This document shows, piece by piece, positions 33,149-42,667 of a stretch of DNA of 64,000 bases (position 1 is its first letter; each line of letters opens with the position of its first letter). Location of the stretch: positions 52,468 to 116,467 of the forward strand of contig DAWU01000009.1 of assembly GCA_002506105.1 (NCBI GenBank), read 5' to 3'. Below the pieces are notes generated by a model that had not been told where the DNA came from, did no database searches, and worked only from the letters and a program-made list of their open reading frames with translations. Origin of the DNA: Methanolinea sp. UBA275 (GTDB taxonomy: Archaea > Halobacteriota > Methanomicrobia > Methanomicrobiales > Methanospirillaceae). Made by a program: the position numbers and the translations under genes.

Positions 33149-33988
33149 TCAGCGCAGGATGACCCATCCATCCTCCGTTCTCAGAAATCCCTCCTTTTCC
33201 AGGGTCTTCAGGATACCGTGTAATCTGCTATTGTCAGTTTTGAGACGGGAGACAAGCTCGGATTCCCGGATTTTTTGTTCATCAACAAGAATCGCGAGGA
33301 TCCGGCCCCTGATCATACGGTTTGATCCTTGAAATCGCGGCTGTTTCCGGTACTCCGTGCTACGGCGGTTGGGATTTGGAATACTCTTTTTGAGCGAACT
33401 CCCGAGATCCATAAGCGCATAATACCAGTCCCTCGGGTTCTCTCTGTCACAGGTTGCCTCAACGAGTGGAATGATTTCCCGGTCGCTTACCTTCTCGAGG
33501 TCGCGGAAAAAGCAGTGGATGAAGACTCGCCTGATATTCGTTTCGAGAAAGACCGATGGCCTGTTAAAGGCAAATGCAATGAGAGAGGCAGCAGTTGCCT
33601 TTCCAATTCCCGGAAGAGATGCAAGCACCTCCTCCTCGGCAGGGAGTGTCCCGCCAAATTGCCCTGTTATGATTCCTGCAGTCTCATGAAGGGACTTTGC
33701 CCTCCGGTTATATCCAAGCCCCTGCCATTCATGAAGCACTTCGCCCAACCCCGCGCCTGCAAGTGATGGGAAGTCCGGGAAACGGGCAAGGAACCTTTCG
33801 TATCTTCCGCAGACCCGCTCGACCTGGGTCTGCTGGAGCATCATCTCGGAGACCAGTATCTCGTAAGGGACCGTCGTCCTTCTCCATGGAAGATCACGCC
33901 CGTGCTTCCGGTAAAAACGGTATACATGCTCCTGGAATACCCTGATCTTCTCGCATCCGGGTTCAATGGCATCTCCCCTTACCTCCAT
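33149..33988 (-). CDS. MutY-like HhH-GPD DNA glycosylase with C-terminal winged helix, no Fe-S cluster
   Basis: A 279-residue base-excision glycosylase related to MutY. It has RDLPWRRTTVPYEILVSEMMLQQTQVERV with the catalytic-pocket Glu, and EWQGLGYNRRAKSLHE. The helix-hairpin-helix LPGIGKATAASLIAFAF is followed by FLETNIRRVFIHCFF, where the usual catalytic Asp of the family is a Glu. The four-Cys Fe-S loop of MutY is absent. Instead, PNRRSTEYRKQPRFQGSNR leads into a winged helix (residues about 210-279). This arrangement belongs to a recognisable subfamily I have seen in other prokaryotes. The start at 33988 (MEVRGDAIEP) avoids overlap with the photolyase gene, which ends five bases upstream. 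Confidence 0.82.
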   Translation of the reverse strand: MEVRGDAIEPGCEKIRVFQEHVYRFYRKHGRDLPWRRTTVPYEILVSEMMLQQTQVERVCGRYERFLARFPDFPSLAGAGLGEVLHEWQGLGYNRRAKSLHETAGIITGQFGGTLPAEEEVLASLPGIGKATAASLIAFAFNRPSVFLETNIRRVFIHCFFRDLEKVSDREIIPLVEATCDRENPRDWYYALMDLGSSLKKSIPNPNRRSTEYRKQPRFQGSNRMIRGRILAILVDEQKIRESELVSRLKTDNSRLHGILKTLEKEGFLRTEDGWVILR

Positions 33989-33992
33989 GCAG

Positions 33993-35345
33993 TCAGTCCC
34001 CTGTAAGGGCGCTGATGTGGTCCGCGTATCGCTGGATATTGAATTTTCTCCGTAATCCATTCGCGTTCATATACCGCAGTTTCCCAAACACAGGACGTTC
34101 ACTCCAGGCGCGATCATGCTTCCCGAAACACCATGAGACCCCCGCGTACCCATTCGGATCCCTCCCGTCAAGTTCGTACCTGTCATTGAGAAGGACGGCG
34201 ATCCGGTATGCCTCTTCGGGGCTTTCTGACCATTCGAGGATCTTCTTTCCCCAGTACATTCGCATATACCCGTGCATCTTCCCGGTAACCATCATCTCCT
34301 GCTGTGCCGCATTCCAGAAGGGATCGTGCGTCCGGGCTCTTTCAAATTCAGACTCCGTATAGGTGTACTCTCTCGGGTCCTTTTCATGCCGTGACAGGGT
34401 TTCCTTTGCCCATGCCGGAAGCCCAAAATAAGAATCATAGTGGGGATTATAGGTCACGAAATTCATGGAGAGTTCCCTCCTGACGATCAATTCCTCGAGG
34501 AACGTGTCGGCACCAGCTTTTCCGGATTCGAGGACTCTCTGTGCGATACGCACAGGTGATATCTGGCCGTAATGGAGGTAGGGGCTCATGTTCGAAATCA
34601 CATTGAGTACCGGGTCGCTCCGGAGGGTTCCGTATCTGTCAAGATCATGTGAAATGAACGAGTCAAGCCTCCGGGCGGCCTCATCCTCTCCGCCCCTGTA
34701 GAATGCGGAGGGTGCAACAGACCTGTCAGCCGCTTCTCGCGGCAAAGATCTGGCTTCCTCGTACGCCAGTCCCCCGGCATCGAGTGAGAGTGAGGAGGAG
34801 TCCACCCTGGCGGGTTCTACCTGTTCGAGAAAGCGCGTTATCAGGCGGTGTAGCTTCATCCTGATCGTTCCCGCGGACCATTCTTCCTTCACGGATGCGA
34901 TCTTCACCGGCACCACCACATTGTCCTCAACCTGGATGAGGGGGCAGCTGATCTGTCGTGCAACGGCTTTTCGCCACGTAAGGTGAAGGGCGAGGTAGCC
35001 TGTATCAGTCACGACAAGGGCAGCTTCTGACGCCAGGTCGGGAATAACCTCTCCCGGCGTTCCTCGCATGAGGATGAGCTGTATACCCCTTTCTTCGAGT
35101 GCTCTTCCGACAGCGATCAGGCCTTCTGCAAGAAACTGGAAGTGTCTCTCGTTTGCGCCTGGATAGGATACATCAAAGCAGAAACAGGCAAGGACCGGGA
35201 TGCCCAGGTTGTTTGCCCGTTCGATAGCATGCTCGAGCGCGAGGTTGGAGGAAGCCCTGTGCGAGGACTGCATCCAGTAGAGTACGTACCTCCCTTTCCT
35301 GACACGGGCGGTGTTCAGGGTGTGTACACGCTCTGCTGCGATCAT
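33993..35345 (-). CDS. phr: Class II CPD photolyase
   Basis: A 450-residue class II DNA photolyase, which uses FAD and light to split cyclobutane pyrimidine dimers. Class II features include YVLYWMQSSHRASSNLALEHA at the N terminus, EELIVRRELSMNFVTYNPHYD, HDPFWNAAQQEMMVTGKMHGYMRMYWGKKI, LEWSESPEEAY and YAGVSWCFGKHDRAW near the C terminus. Class II enzymes occur in methanogens and in animals and plants. The ATG at 35345 directly follows an in-frame TTG. The photolyase gene and the MutY-like gene five bases downstream form a small repair operon. Confidence 0.95.
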   Translation of the reverse strand: MIAAERVHTLNTARVRKGRYVLYWMQSSHRASSNLALEHAIERANNLGIPVLACFCFDVSYPGANERHFQFLAEGLIAVGRALEERGIQLILMRGTPGEVIPDLASEAALVVTDTGYLALHLTWRKAVARQISCPLIQVEDNVVVPVKIASVKEEWSAGTIRMKLHRLITRFLEQVEPARVDSSSLSLDAGGLAYEEARSLPREAADRSVAPSAFYRGGEDEAARRLDSFISHDLDRYGTLRSDPVLNVISNMSPYLHYGQISPVRIAQRVLESGKAGADTFLEELIVRRELSMNFVTYNPHYDSYFGLPAWAKETLSRHEKDPREYTYTESEFERARTHDPFWNAAQQEMMVTGKMHGYMRMYWGKKILEWSESPEEAYRIAVLLNDRYELDGRDPNGYAGVSWCFGKHDRAWSERPVFGKLRYMNANGLRRKFNIQRYADHISALTGD

Positions 35346-35445
35346 CAATCACAGTGTGGTCATGAGATCGGATGAGTCCTTCCATCAGGGTATCGGAGTG
35401 TACAATGGATTGATTGTCTCCCGTGGCAGAAAATCCTAAAAAAAA

Positions 35446-35787
35446 TTAGATGTTGATCGAGATCGGGGAGAATCTCCCTGGCCTCGAGAACTGAAACAGC
35501 ACCCTGTTCTCCCTTTTACCAAGGAAGAGGTTGGATCCCCAGGTTTTTGTGTCAGAGGTCGAGTAGGTATTTGAAAAAGTCCACTCCTTTTTTTCGGTGA
35601 GCGTGCCGTTGTAGGTGATCATTCTGAGTGTAGCAGTTTCATTTACCACGGCCGACCCGGAAACACTGGTGCTGCTGGATACCCAATGCCCCCCCATGTC
35701 TTCGGCCGAGACTGCTGCGGGTATTGCAAGCCCGCAGATGAGAAGGCCGAGTACGAGGAATAAGGGCATGTGTTGATTCACTGGCAT
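35446..35787 (-). CDS. Small secreted protein of unknown function
   Basis: A 113-residue exported protein. The signal peptide (MPVNQHMPLFLVLGLLICGL, then AIPAAVSA) is followed by a mature part of about 85 residues rich in Ser, Thr and Asn (GGHWVSSSTSVSGSAVVNETATLRM) that reads as beta-strands. GGAGGTAATT directly precedes the ATG at 35787, a near-perfect ribosome site, so the start is secure even though the frame extends upstream to 35853. No anchor is seen at the C terminus. I do not recognise a family, and the neighbours (photolyase and mutL) give no clue. Confidence 0.65.
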   Translation of the reverse strand: MPVNQHMPLFLVLGLLICGLAIPAAVSAEDMGGHWVSSSTSVSGSAVVNETATLRMITYNGTLTEKKEWTFSNTYSTSDTKTWGSNLFLGKRENRVLFQFSRPGRFSPISINI

Positions 35788-35893
35788 AATTACCTCCGTG
35801 TGGCGTGGCGGCACACAACGGACCATGTTCATGCAGCTATCTGTCCCGCTCACCTAAATGCTTTCTTCCGGATCAGGGATCAATAATGCCCTT

Positions 35894-37687
35894 TCAGGTT
35901 CGAAGGAACAGATGGTCAAGATCCTTCTTTGTAAAGGTGACCATCGTAGGCCTGCCATGGGGACAGCTGAAAGGATGTGCGGTCCTCCGGAGCTGCCCAA
36001 TCAGCGTGGTGCATTGTTCTGCAGTGCAGGGGGTCCCTCCCTTGATTGCACCCCGGCAGGCGATCAATTTCAGCACCCTTTCCCGGTCAGAAGGACCTTC
36101 TGGCATGTCTCCTGAGAGAATTGTTGAGAGAAGATCCCTCACGCCTTCGCGGTCAAGGTTTTTTCCGAGTATGACCGGGATTGCGCGGATAGAAAATGTT
36201 CCCTTCCCGAACTCTTCCACAGAGAATCCCACCTCCCCGAGAATTGGCAGCAGGGTGGGGAGCATCGCACGCTCACGTGGGGAGAGGTGGAGGGGAACAG
36301 GGACGATGAGTTCCTGGCATTCAGGTTCCCGCCCGCAGGAATCCCTGACCTGCTCGTACAGTATCCTCTCGTGGGCTGCATGCTGGTCAATAAGAATCAG
36401 ATCTTCACCACCACGTGGGCAGGTCAGGAGATAGGTGTTGTCGAGCTGGCCGAGTAACTCGAGTTCCGGCAGCACGAGATCAGATTCACCTGGTTCGGGG
36501 ATGCCGAGGGCTGTCTGGTGCAGCCGTCTTTCGGTATCTGCGAAGATGGCTTTTGAAGGTTCTGCAATACCTGGAGGAACTTTCTCATCTGGCGCGTATT
36601 CAACCGATCCATGCCCCGGGATAATGCGAGCCTGGGTCGGATATCTGCCAGGAGTTTTTGCCACGAACGTGAGATCTCTGCCTTTTAGCGCACTTTCAAC
36701 GGCCTCGGCTATACTGTCGCGCACTTCAGCCTCATTATGCAGGCGGACCTCCCTTTTCGTCGGGTGGACATTCACGTCGACACGATCCGGTTCGATACGT
36801 ATGTCGAGGATTGCACACGGGAACCTGTCTGGGGGGAGGAGAGTCCCATACCCCCTCCTTACCGACTGGGCAAGCGCTCTCGATTGCACGGGCCTCTGAT
36901 TGATGCTGATAAAAATCTGGTAGGGATTCTGCCTCGAGAGAGAGGGAAGTGAGAGTACACCCTCAACCTGCACACATGAACTTGAATAATGCACAGGGAT
37001 AAGCGCCCCGGCGACGGACGTCCCGAAGAGGTGGAGTGCGGCGTCATGCACAGACCCTCCGGGAGACTGGATAAGGATCCTCCTGTTATGAAGAACCCGG
37101 AAAGAGATATCCGGCCTGGAAAGGATGACGCGCTCCAGGCTTCCCGTGATATACGCCATTTCGGTGGCAAGGGAACGCATGAATTTCTTCCTGGCGGGGG
37201 TGTTGTAGAAGATCTCATCCACTTCAACGCATGCCCCCTCAGGACAGCCGGCAGCTCCCTTGTCGATTATGCTTCCTCCCTCGTTGACGATTCTCACACC
37301 ATCCACGGCTGCTCCTTTCTTCCGTGTTGTGAGTGTCAGCCTTGAGATTGCCGCGATACTCGCGAGCGCTTCTCCACGGAATCCGAGTGACCTTACCAGA
37401 GAAAGATCGGAGAGTGTTTGTATCTTGCTCGTTGCATGAGCAGTACAGGCAAGATCCGCATCTTCGTGACCCATCCCTGATCCGTTGTCCGAAACCCGTA
37501 TTCTCGTGATGCTGCCGTGGCGAGATGTGATCTCAACTTCTATTCTTCCTGCCCCCGCATCGAGTGCGTTCTCAACGAGCTCCTTCACGATTGATGCCGG
37601 GCGCTCGATAACTTCCCCCGCGGCGATGCGTGATATGGTCTCCGGGTCAAGGACTCTTATTTTCCCTGTACTGGTCATGTTCTCCAT
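35894..37687 (-). CDS. mutL: DNA mismatch repair protein MutL
   Basis: A 597-residue MutL. The GHKL ATPase motifs are at the N terminus: VKELVENALDAGAG, RVSDNGSGMGHED and LGFRGEALASIAAIS. The C-terminal domain carries the endonuclease motif DQHAAHERILYEQ (DQHAx2Ex4E), the ACRGAIKGG motif and CPHGRPTM, so this MutL should nick DNA itself, as in organisms without MutH. It follows mutS by three bases. MutS-MutL is a bacterial-type system found in a subset of archaea and presumed acquired by transfer. The start may be 37687 or the ATG three codons later. Confidence 0.96.
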   Translation of the reverse strand: MENMTSTGKIRVLDPETISRIAAGEVIERPASIVKELVENALDAGAGRIEVEITSRHGSITRIRVSDNGSGMGHEDADLACTAHATSKIQTLSDLSLVRSLGFRGEALASIAAISRLTLTTRKKGAAVDGVRIVNEGGSIIDKGAAGCPEGACVEVDEIFYNTPARKKFMRSLATEMAYITGSLERVILSRPDISFRVLHNRRILIQSPGGSVHDAALHLFGTSVAGALIPVHYSSSCVQVEGVLSLPSLSRQNPYQIFISINQRPVQSRALAQSVRRGYGTLLPPDRFPCAILDIRIEPDRVDVNVHPTKREVRLHNEAEVRDSIAEAVESALKGRDLTFVAKTPGRYPTQARIIPGHGSVEYAPDEKVPPGIAEPSKAIFADTERRLHQTALGIPEPGESDLVLPELELLGQLDNTYLLTCPRGGEDLILIDQHAAHERILYEQVRDSCGREPECQELIVPVPLHLSPRERAMLPTLLPILGEVGFSVEEFGKGTFSIRAIPVILGKNLDREGVRDLLSTILSGDMPEGPSDRERVLKLIACRGAIKGGTPCTAEQCTTLIGQLRRTAHPFSCPHGRPTMVTFTKKDLDHLFLRT

Positions 37688-37690
37688 GCC

Positions 37691-40360
37691 TCACCGTCCC
37701 CCGTCTCTTGATTTTTTCTGGAGGTCATAGAGGAGTGAGAGTGCGGAGAGCGGGGTCATATCATCAAGATTCATGTTTTTCAGGGTCTCAAGCACGGGGT
37801 GTGAAGGATGTTCATGATCGGCCACATCGGGGAGCAGCAACTGGGTATACCGCGTTGCACGGACGCCCCCTTTACTCCCGTCAGGGATTTTCCCTCCGTC
37901 TTCGAGGAGTTTCCTGGCCCTTTCGGTTACGCTTCGTGGGATTCCCGCGAGGGCAGCCACATGGATACCGTAGCTCTTATCTGTTGCCCCCGGGATGATC
38001 TTCCTGAGAAATACGACCTCCTTCCCGGTGTCTTTTACGGCGAAATGGAAGTTCTTCACTCTTGAGAGTTCCCCCTCAATAGTCACCAGCTCGTGGAAGT
38101 GGGTGGCGAAGAGAGTCCGGGGGCCTCCCGATCTCTTCCCATGAAGGTACTCAAGTACCGCCCTTGCGATGCAGAGCCCGTCAAGGGTACTGGTGCCGCG
38201 CCCGATCTCATCGAGAATCACGAGGCTCTTATTACTCACGTTGTTCAGGATATTTGCAAGCTCGAGCATCTCGACGAGAAACGTGCTCTGCCCGCTTGAG
38301 AGGTCGTCAAAAGCCCCAACCCTCGTGAAGATCCTGTCTACAATGCCGATTCTGGCATACTCTGCAGGCACAAAACTGCCCGCCTGGGCCATAATCACGA
38401 TAAGTGCTGCAGCCCGCATATACGTGGACTTTCCGGCCATGTTCGCGCCAGTGATGATCAGGATCTGGTCCTTCTCGCTCGAAAGATCGAGATCATTGGG
38501 GACGAATGTACCCTGCAGGCCCTCTTCAACAACGGGGTGACGGCCATCCCTGACGAGGAGATTCGACGAGTCATCGACAACCGGCCGGCAGTAATGGCCG
38601 GATTCCGCAACACCAGCGAGTGCAGTGACGACATCGAGGAGGGCTATTCCCCGTGCGGCTGATTGCAGATCAGGCACCGCCCCATTGAGCCGTTCCAGGA
38701 GTTGCCTGTAGACGTCCTGTTCCAGGGAGAGTTGCCGTTCATCTGCTGTGGAGATAACCGCTTCTTTCTCCTTGAGTTCCGCGATGGTGAAGCGCTCTCC
38801 GTTCGAAGTGGTCTGCTTTCTCTGGTATTCTGGCGGAACAAGTGCGAGGTTCGGGCGCGTGACCTCGATATAGTACCCGAAGACCGAATTGTAGGCCACC
38901 TTGAGGGACTTTATCCCTGTCCTCTCCCGTTCCCTCTGCTGCAATTCAAGGATCCATTCCCTGCCCGATGTTGAGATCCCCCTGAACGAATCGAGTTCCG
39001 GGGAGAATCCATCCCGGATGACACCACCGTTCCTAATCACGGCGGGAGGATCGTCCACGATTGCTGCGTTGATCGTCTCCCTGACATACGAGAGGTCGCA
39101 CAGCATCCTGCAGGCATACCTGATGAATTCAGGGAGACTGTCATTGGAATTGTCGTCAAGGATGGCCTTGATTCGCGGGATATTTGCGAGGGACTGTTCA
39201 AGGCTCCTGAGATCACGGGGTCCCGCGTTTCCAAATGCGATCCTTCCTGCGATACGGCTGATGTCAGCGCAGTTGTGGAGGATGCGTACAAGTTCCATCC
39301 TCAGCGCAGCCCCGGTCAGGAAAAACTCCACAGCATCGAGTCTGGCATTGATAGAATCGACACGGACGAGAGGTTCAGAGAGCCATTGCCTCATGAGACG
39401 GCTCCCCATAGGTGTCGCTGTCTGGTCCATTACAGAAAGGAGCGTCTTCCCGCGTTCTTTATCCCGTATTCCCCGGACAACCTCCAGGTTCCGGAGCGTG
39501 ACGGCATCCAGCAGACAGGTCTCCTGTATATGGTGAACCGATATCGTGGTGATCTGGGGGAGGTCCGATCGCTGGGTCTCTTGTGCATACAGAAGCGCAG
39601 CCCCCGCAGCCTGCATGGCAGCCGGGAGTTGCTCAAGACCGTAACCCTCAAGGCTTGCCACATGGAAATGCCTGGCAAGAGCATCACGTGTCTTCTCATA
39701 AGAGAACAGTTCCCCTTCGATACGGGTCAGTACAATGTCATGTGCGGAGAGGAACTCGATGAGGTCGGGTGGGGCATCATCAGCGAGCAGGCACTCTGCG
39801 GTTGAAAACCTGGCAATCAGATCCTGCAGTGTTGAAAAATTCTGTTCCCGGGGCAGGATAAGAGCGAAGAATTCTCCTGTTGTGATATCGAGGAATGATG
39901 CACCAAGGTGACCGCCTTTCCTTTCACTGTAAATTGCAAGGAGATACTTGGCAGCAGGGGACGAGAGCAGCAGTTCATCCATCACGGTCCCGGGGGTGAC
40001 CACCCGGACAACTTCTCTTTTCACGATGCCGCGAGCCACTTTCGGATCCTCGACCTGGTCGCAGACTGCCACACGGTAACCCTTTTCGATGAGCTTGGCA
40101 ATGTACCCGTTCACGGCGTGACAGGGCACCCCGGCGAGAGGAATGCGGTTCCCCTCACGATCCCTTGATCGTGATGTGAGGACAATGTCAAGTTCCCGGG
40201 ATACTGTCTCGGCATCGGGGCCGAATGTCTCGTAAAAATCGCCGATATGAAAAAGAAGAAGTGCATCGGGATACCTGGATTTGATCTCCAGGTACTGGGC
40301 CATTGCCGGAGTGAGACGCCCCTCCCCCCTGCCTGTGTCCGATTCGGCTCCCTTCTCCAT
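37691..40360 (-). CDS. mutS: DNA mismatch repair protein MutS
   Basis: An 889-residue MutS1 that recognises mismatches and passes the signal to MutL. The mismatch-binding Phe-x-Glu is at residues 42-44 (LFHIGDFYETFGPDAE). Connector, core and clamp regions follow, then the ABC-type ATPase with Walker A ITGANMAGKSTYMRA, FTRVGAFDDLSSGQSTFLVEM, LVILDEIGRGTSTLDG and TLFATHFHEL. Length and all domains are as in bacterial MutS, so the gene is intact. The start at 40360 lies 187 bases from the divergent DUF255 gene; the two probably have separate promoters in that gap. mutL follows within three bases. Confidence 0.97.
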   Translation of the reverse strand: MEKGAESDTGRGEGRLTPAMAQYLEIKSRYPDALLLFHIGDFYETFGPDAETVSRELDIVLTSRSRDREGNRIPLAGVPCHAVNGYIAKLIEKGYRVAVCDQVEDPKVARGIVKREVVRVVTPGTVMDELLLSSPAAKYLLAIYSERKGGHLGASFLDITTGEFFALILPREQNFSTLQDLIARFSTAECLLADDAPPDLIEFLSAHDIVLTRIEGELFSYEKTRDALARHFHVASLEGYGLEQLPAAMQAAGAALLYAQETQRSDLPQITTISVHHIQETCLLDAVTLRNLEVVRGIRDKERGKTLLSVMDQTATPMGSRLMRQWLSEPLVRVDSINARLDAVEFFLTGAALRMELVRILHNCADISRIAGRIAFGNAGPRDLRSLEQSLANIPRIKAILDDNSNDSLPEFIRYACRMLCDLSYVRETINAAIVDDPPAVIRNGGVIRDGFSPELDSFRGISTSGREWILELQQRERERTGIKSLKVAYNSVFGYYIEVTRPNLALVPPEYQRKQTTSNGERFTIAELKEKEAVISTADERQLSLEQDVYRQLLERLNGAVPDLQSAARGIALLDVVTALAGVAESGHYCRPVVDDSSNLLVRDGRHPVVEEGLQGTFVPNDLDLSSEKDQILIITGANMAGKSTYMRAAALIVIMAQAGSFVPAEYARIGIVDRIFTRVGAFDDLSSGQSTFLVEMLELANILNNVSNKSLVILDEIGRGTSTLDGLCIARAVLEYLHGKRSGGPRTLFATHFHELVTIEGELSRVKNFHFAVKDTGKEVVFLRKIIPGATDKSYGIHVAALAGIPRSVTERARKLLEDGGKIPDGSKGGVRATRYTQLLLPDVADHEHPSHPVLETLKNMNLDDMTPLSALSLLYDLQKKSRDGGR

Positions 40361-40547
40361 TACCCATACACTCCATCTCCCGAAAAGTTATGTCTAACGA
40401 TCCCGAACAGGGCGAGGCGGGAAAAAGATGACGTAATCCTGGGGGAACAGGGGGGGTTTCCCTGGAGAGAACATTCAAATATGCAGTGTCCCCACTCCAT
40501 CCCATGGATCTGTTCAGGATATTTTGGACCGGGCAGAGGTCGGGACA

Positions 40548-42638
40548 ATGACCGGAAATAACAGGCTCGGGGATGAAGTGTCTCCTTATCTCAGGCAGCA
40601 TGCGGGCAACCCTGTGGACTGGTTTCCCTGGGGAGATGAGGCGTTCACTCTTGCCAGGGAGCAGGATAAGCCGATCTTCCTCTCGATCGGGTATTCCACG
40701 TGCCACTGGTGCCACGTGATGGAGCGCGAATCATTCTCCGATGCAGGAGTCGCCGGGCTCATGAAAGAACATTTTGTATGTATCAAGGTCGACCGGGAGG
40801 AGAGGCCTGACCTCGATGCCCTGTACATGAATGCCGCGATCGCCCTCATCGGCACGGGGGGCTGGCCCCTCAACCTTGTCCTGACCCCGGATCTCCATCC
40901 CTTTTACGCGGCAACCTATGTACCCAGGGAGGGAAGGCCCGGGATGCCCGGCCTTCTCGAGATCCTGCCGGCACTTGCCAGATACTGGAGCGAGAACAGG
41001 GAGAAGGCTGCCGCGACAGCCGGACTTCTGGCAAAGGCTATCAGGGACTCGAATGAGTCGCGGGGAGGAAGGAGGGTGCATAGACGCGCTGCGGATCGGA
41101 TGATCCAGGATCTCACGATCCAGTTTGACAGCCTCAACGGCGGATTCGGGCGACCTCCCAAGTTTCCAATGCCACATATCCACCTCTTTTTACTCAGGTA
41201 CTGGAAGTGGACAGGGAACGAGAAAGCTCTCCGCATGGCTGAAAAAACCCTTCTCTCCATGGCCCGTGGTGGCATCTACGATCACCTGGGGTATGGATTC
41301 CATCGCTACGCTACGGATGCCCGATGGCTGATTCCCCATTTCGAGAAGATGCTCTATGACCAGGCTCTTGCTGCCATGGCTTACACGGAGGCATTCCTTG
41401 CAACCGGGAACCGGGAACTTGGCGATATCGCCTCGGGATGCATGGAGTACATCTGTTCCTCTCTGGCTTCGCCTCAGGGGGGTTTTTTCTCGGCAGAAGA
41501 TGCGGACAGCGAGGGAGAGGAGGGAACATATTACCTGTGGACCCGGGACGAGATCACCAGTATCCTTGGGCATGAGGATCAACGCATCTTCCTCCAGGTA
41601 TTCCCTGTCAGCAATGTGGGCAATTTCCATGATCCTGCTTCAGCGGGAGCATCCGGTCGCTCCATCCTTCATAAGGTACATACCGCTGATGAGGCTGCCC
41701 GCATGCTCTCGCTGGACGATGATGCAGTCAGGCAGCGGCTCGGGCATATACGCACGATGCTCCTGCAGCATCGGAACACCAGGGAAAAACCATTCCGGGA
41801 CGAGAAGATCCTCGCAGACTGGAACGGCCTTGCCATTGCCTCCCTCGCCATGGTCTCCCGTGCCCTTGGAAAAGAAGAATTTCTCGATGCTGCCGGGAAC
41901 GCGGCATCGTTCATTATATCCCGCATGCGCACGGATGACGGAGGGCTCTGGCACCGCTGCATGAATGGTGTTGCCGGAATCAGGGCTACCTCTGCTGATT
42001 ACGCAGCGATGATTTACGGTCTGATTGAATTGTTCATTGCATCAGGGGATCCACGATATCTTAAGTCGGCACTCGACCTCGAAGAGTACCACACAACCTA
42101 TTTCTGGGATACAAAAACAGGCGGATATTTTACCACTCCTGAAAGTGCAGCCGATGTCTTTGCCCGGCAGAAAGAATGGTACGACGGGGCTATCCCTTCG
42201 CCGAATTCGCTCTCCTTCTCAAACCTCACCCGCCTTGCGCTCCTGACCGGAGATGAGGAGTTTTCGAGAAGAGCCGATATGCTCTCCCGGCACTATTCTC
42301 ACCTGGCCGACACAAACCCCTCGTCGTGCGCAATGTTCATGGCAGGGTATACACTCTCTGCCGGTCCTTTGCAGAGAGTGGTGATCGCAGGAAAGGGAGA
42401 AGATCCGCTCTTCGGAGTGATGAGATCGTTTTTCGATGCCCACTACCTGCCCTTTACGATACCGGTCCTGAAAGATGAAGATCGGGAGGATCTCGTATCA
42501 GGAATACTTCCCTCGGTAAAGGGATATGCCTCAAGGGGAGGGACTCCCCGGGCATTTGGCTGCTCAATGGCATCCTGCCAGGCCCCTGCCAGCAGTGTCG
42601 AGGATCTTCGAACGCTCCTTGGAATTACCAAAGAGTAA
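40548..42638 (+). CDS. Thioredoxin-fold DUF255 protein (YyaL/SSP411 family)
   Basis: A 696-residue protein. The N-terminal thioredoxin-like domain starts VSPYLRQHAGNPVDWFPWG and carries the CxxC-type site YSTCHWCHVMERESF, VDREERPDLDALYM and TGGWPLNLVLTPD. The rest (about 180-690) is an alpha/alpha-barrel like those of GlcNAc epimerases and glycoside hydrolases (GRPPKFPMPHIHLFLLRYW, DWNGLAIASLAMVSRAL, DGAIPSPNSLSFSNLTRL). The family (human SPATA20, bacterial YyaL) is conserved across life, but its biochemical role is unclear. The ATG at 40548 follows GAGGTC; the earlier frame start at 40524 is less likely. It stands alone. Confidence 0.92.
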   Translation: MTGNNRLGDEVSPYLRQHAGNPVDWFPWGDEAFTLAREQDKPIFLSIGYSTCHWCHVMERESFSDAGVAGLMKEHFVCIKVDREERPDLDALYMNAAIALIGTGGWPLNLVLTPDLHPFYAATYVPREGRPGMPGLLEILPALARYWSENREKAAATAGLLAKAIRDSNESRGGRRVHRRAADRMIQDLTIQFDSLNGGFGRPPKFPMPHIHLFLLRYWKWTGNEKALRMAEKTLLSMARGGIYDHLGYGFHRYATDARWLIPHFEKMLYDQALAAMAYTEAFLATGNRELGDIASGCMEYICSSLASPQGGFFSAEDADSEGEEGTYYLWTRDEITSILGHEDQRIFLQVFPVSNVGNFHDPASAGASGRSILHKVHTADEAARMLSLDDDAVRQRLGHIRTMLLQHRNTREKPFRDEKILADWNGLAIASLAMVSRALGKEEFLDAAGNAASFIISRMRTDDGGLWHRCMNGVAGIRATSADYAAMIYGLIELFIASGDPRYLKSALDLEEYHTTYFWDTKTGGYFTTPESAADVFARQKEWYDGAIPSPNSLSFSNLTRLALLTGDEEFSRRADMLSRHYSHLADTNPSSCAMFMAGYTLSAGPLQRVVIAGKGEDPLFGVMRSFFDAHYLPFTIPVLKDEDREDLVSGILPSVKGYASRGGTPRAFGCSMASCQAPASSVEDLRTLLGITKE

Positions 42639-42667
42639 TTCCAGATTGGGGCATTTCAGAAAAAAAG

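Noticed and set aside
39275..39805. Long plus-strand frame antisense to mutS (176 codons)
   Set aside because: It is a shadow of the mutS reading frame. MutS is intact with all motifs, and the antisense product has no recognisable features.
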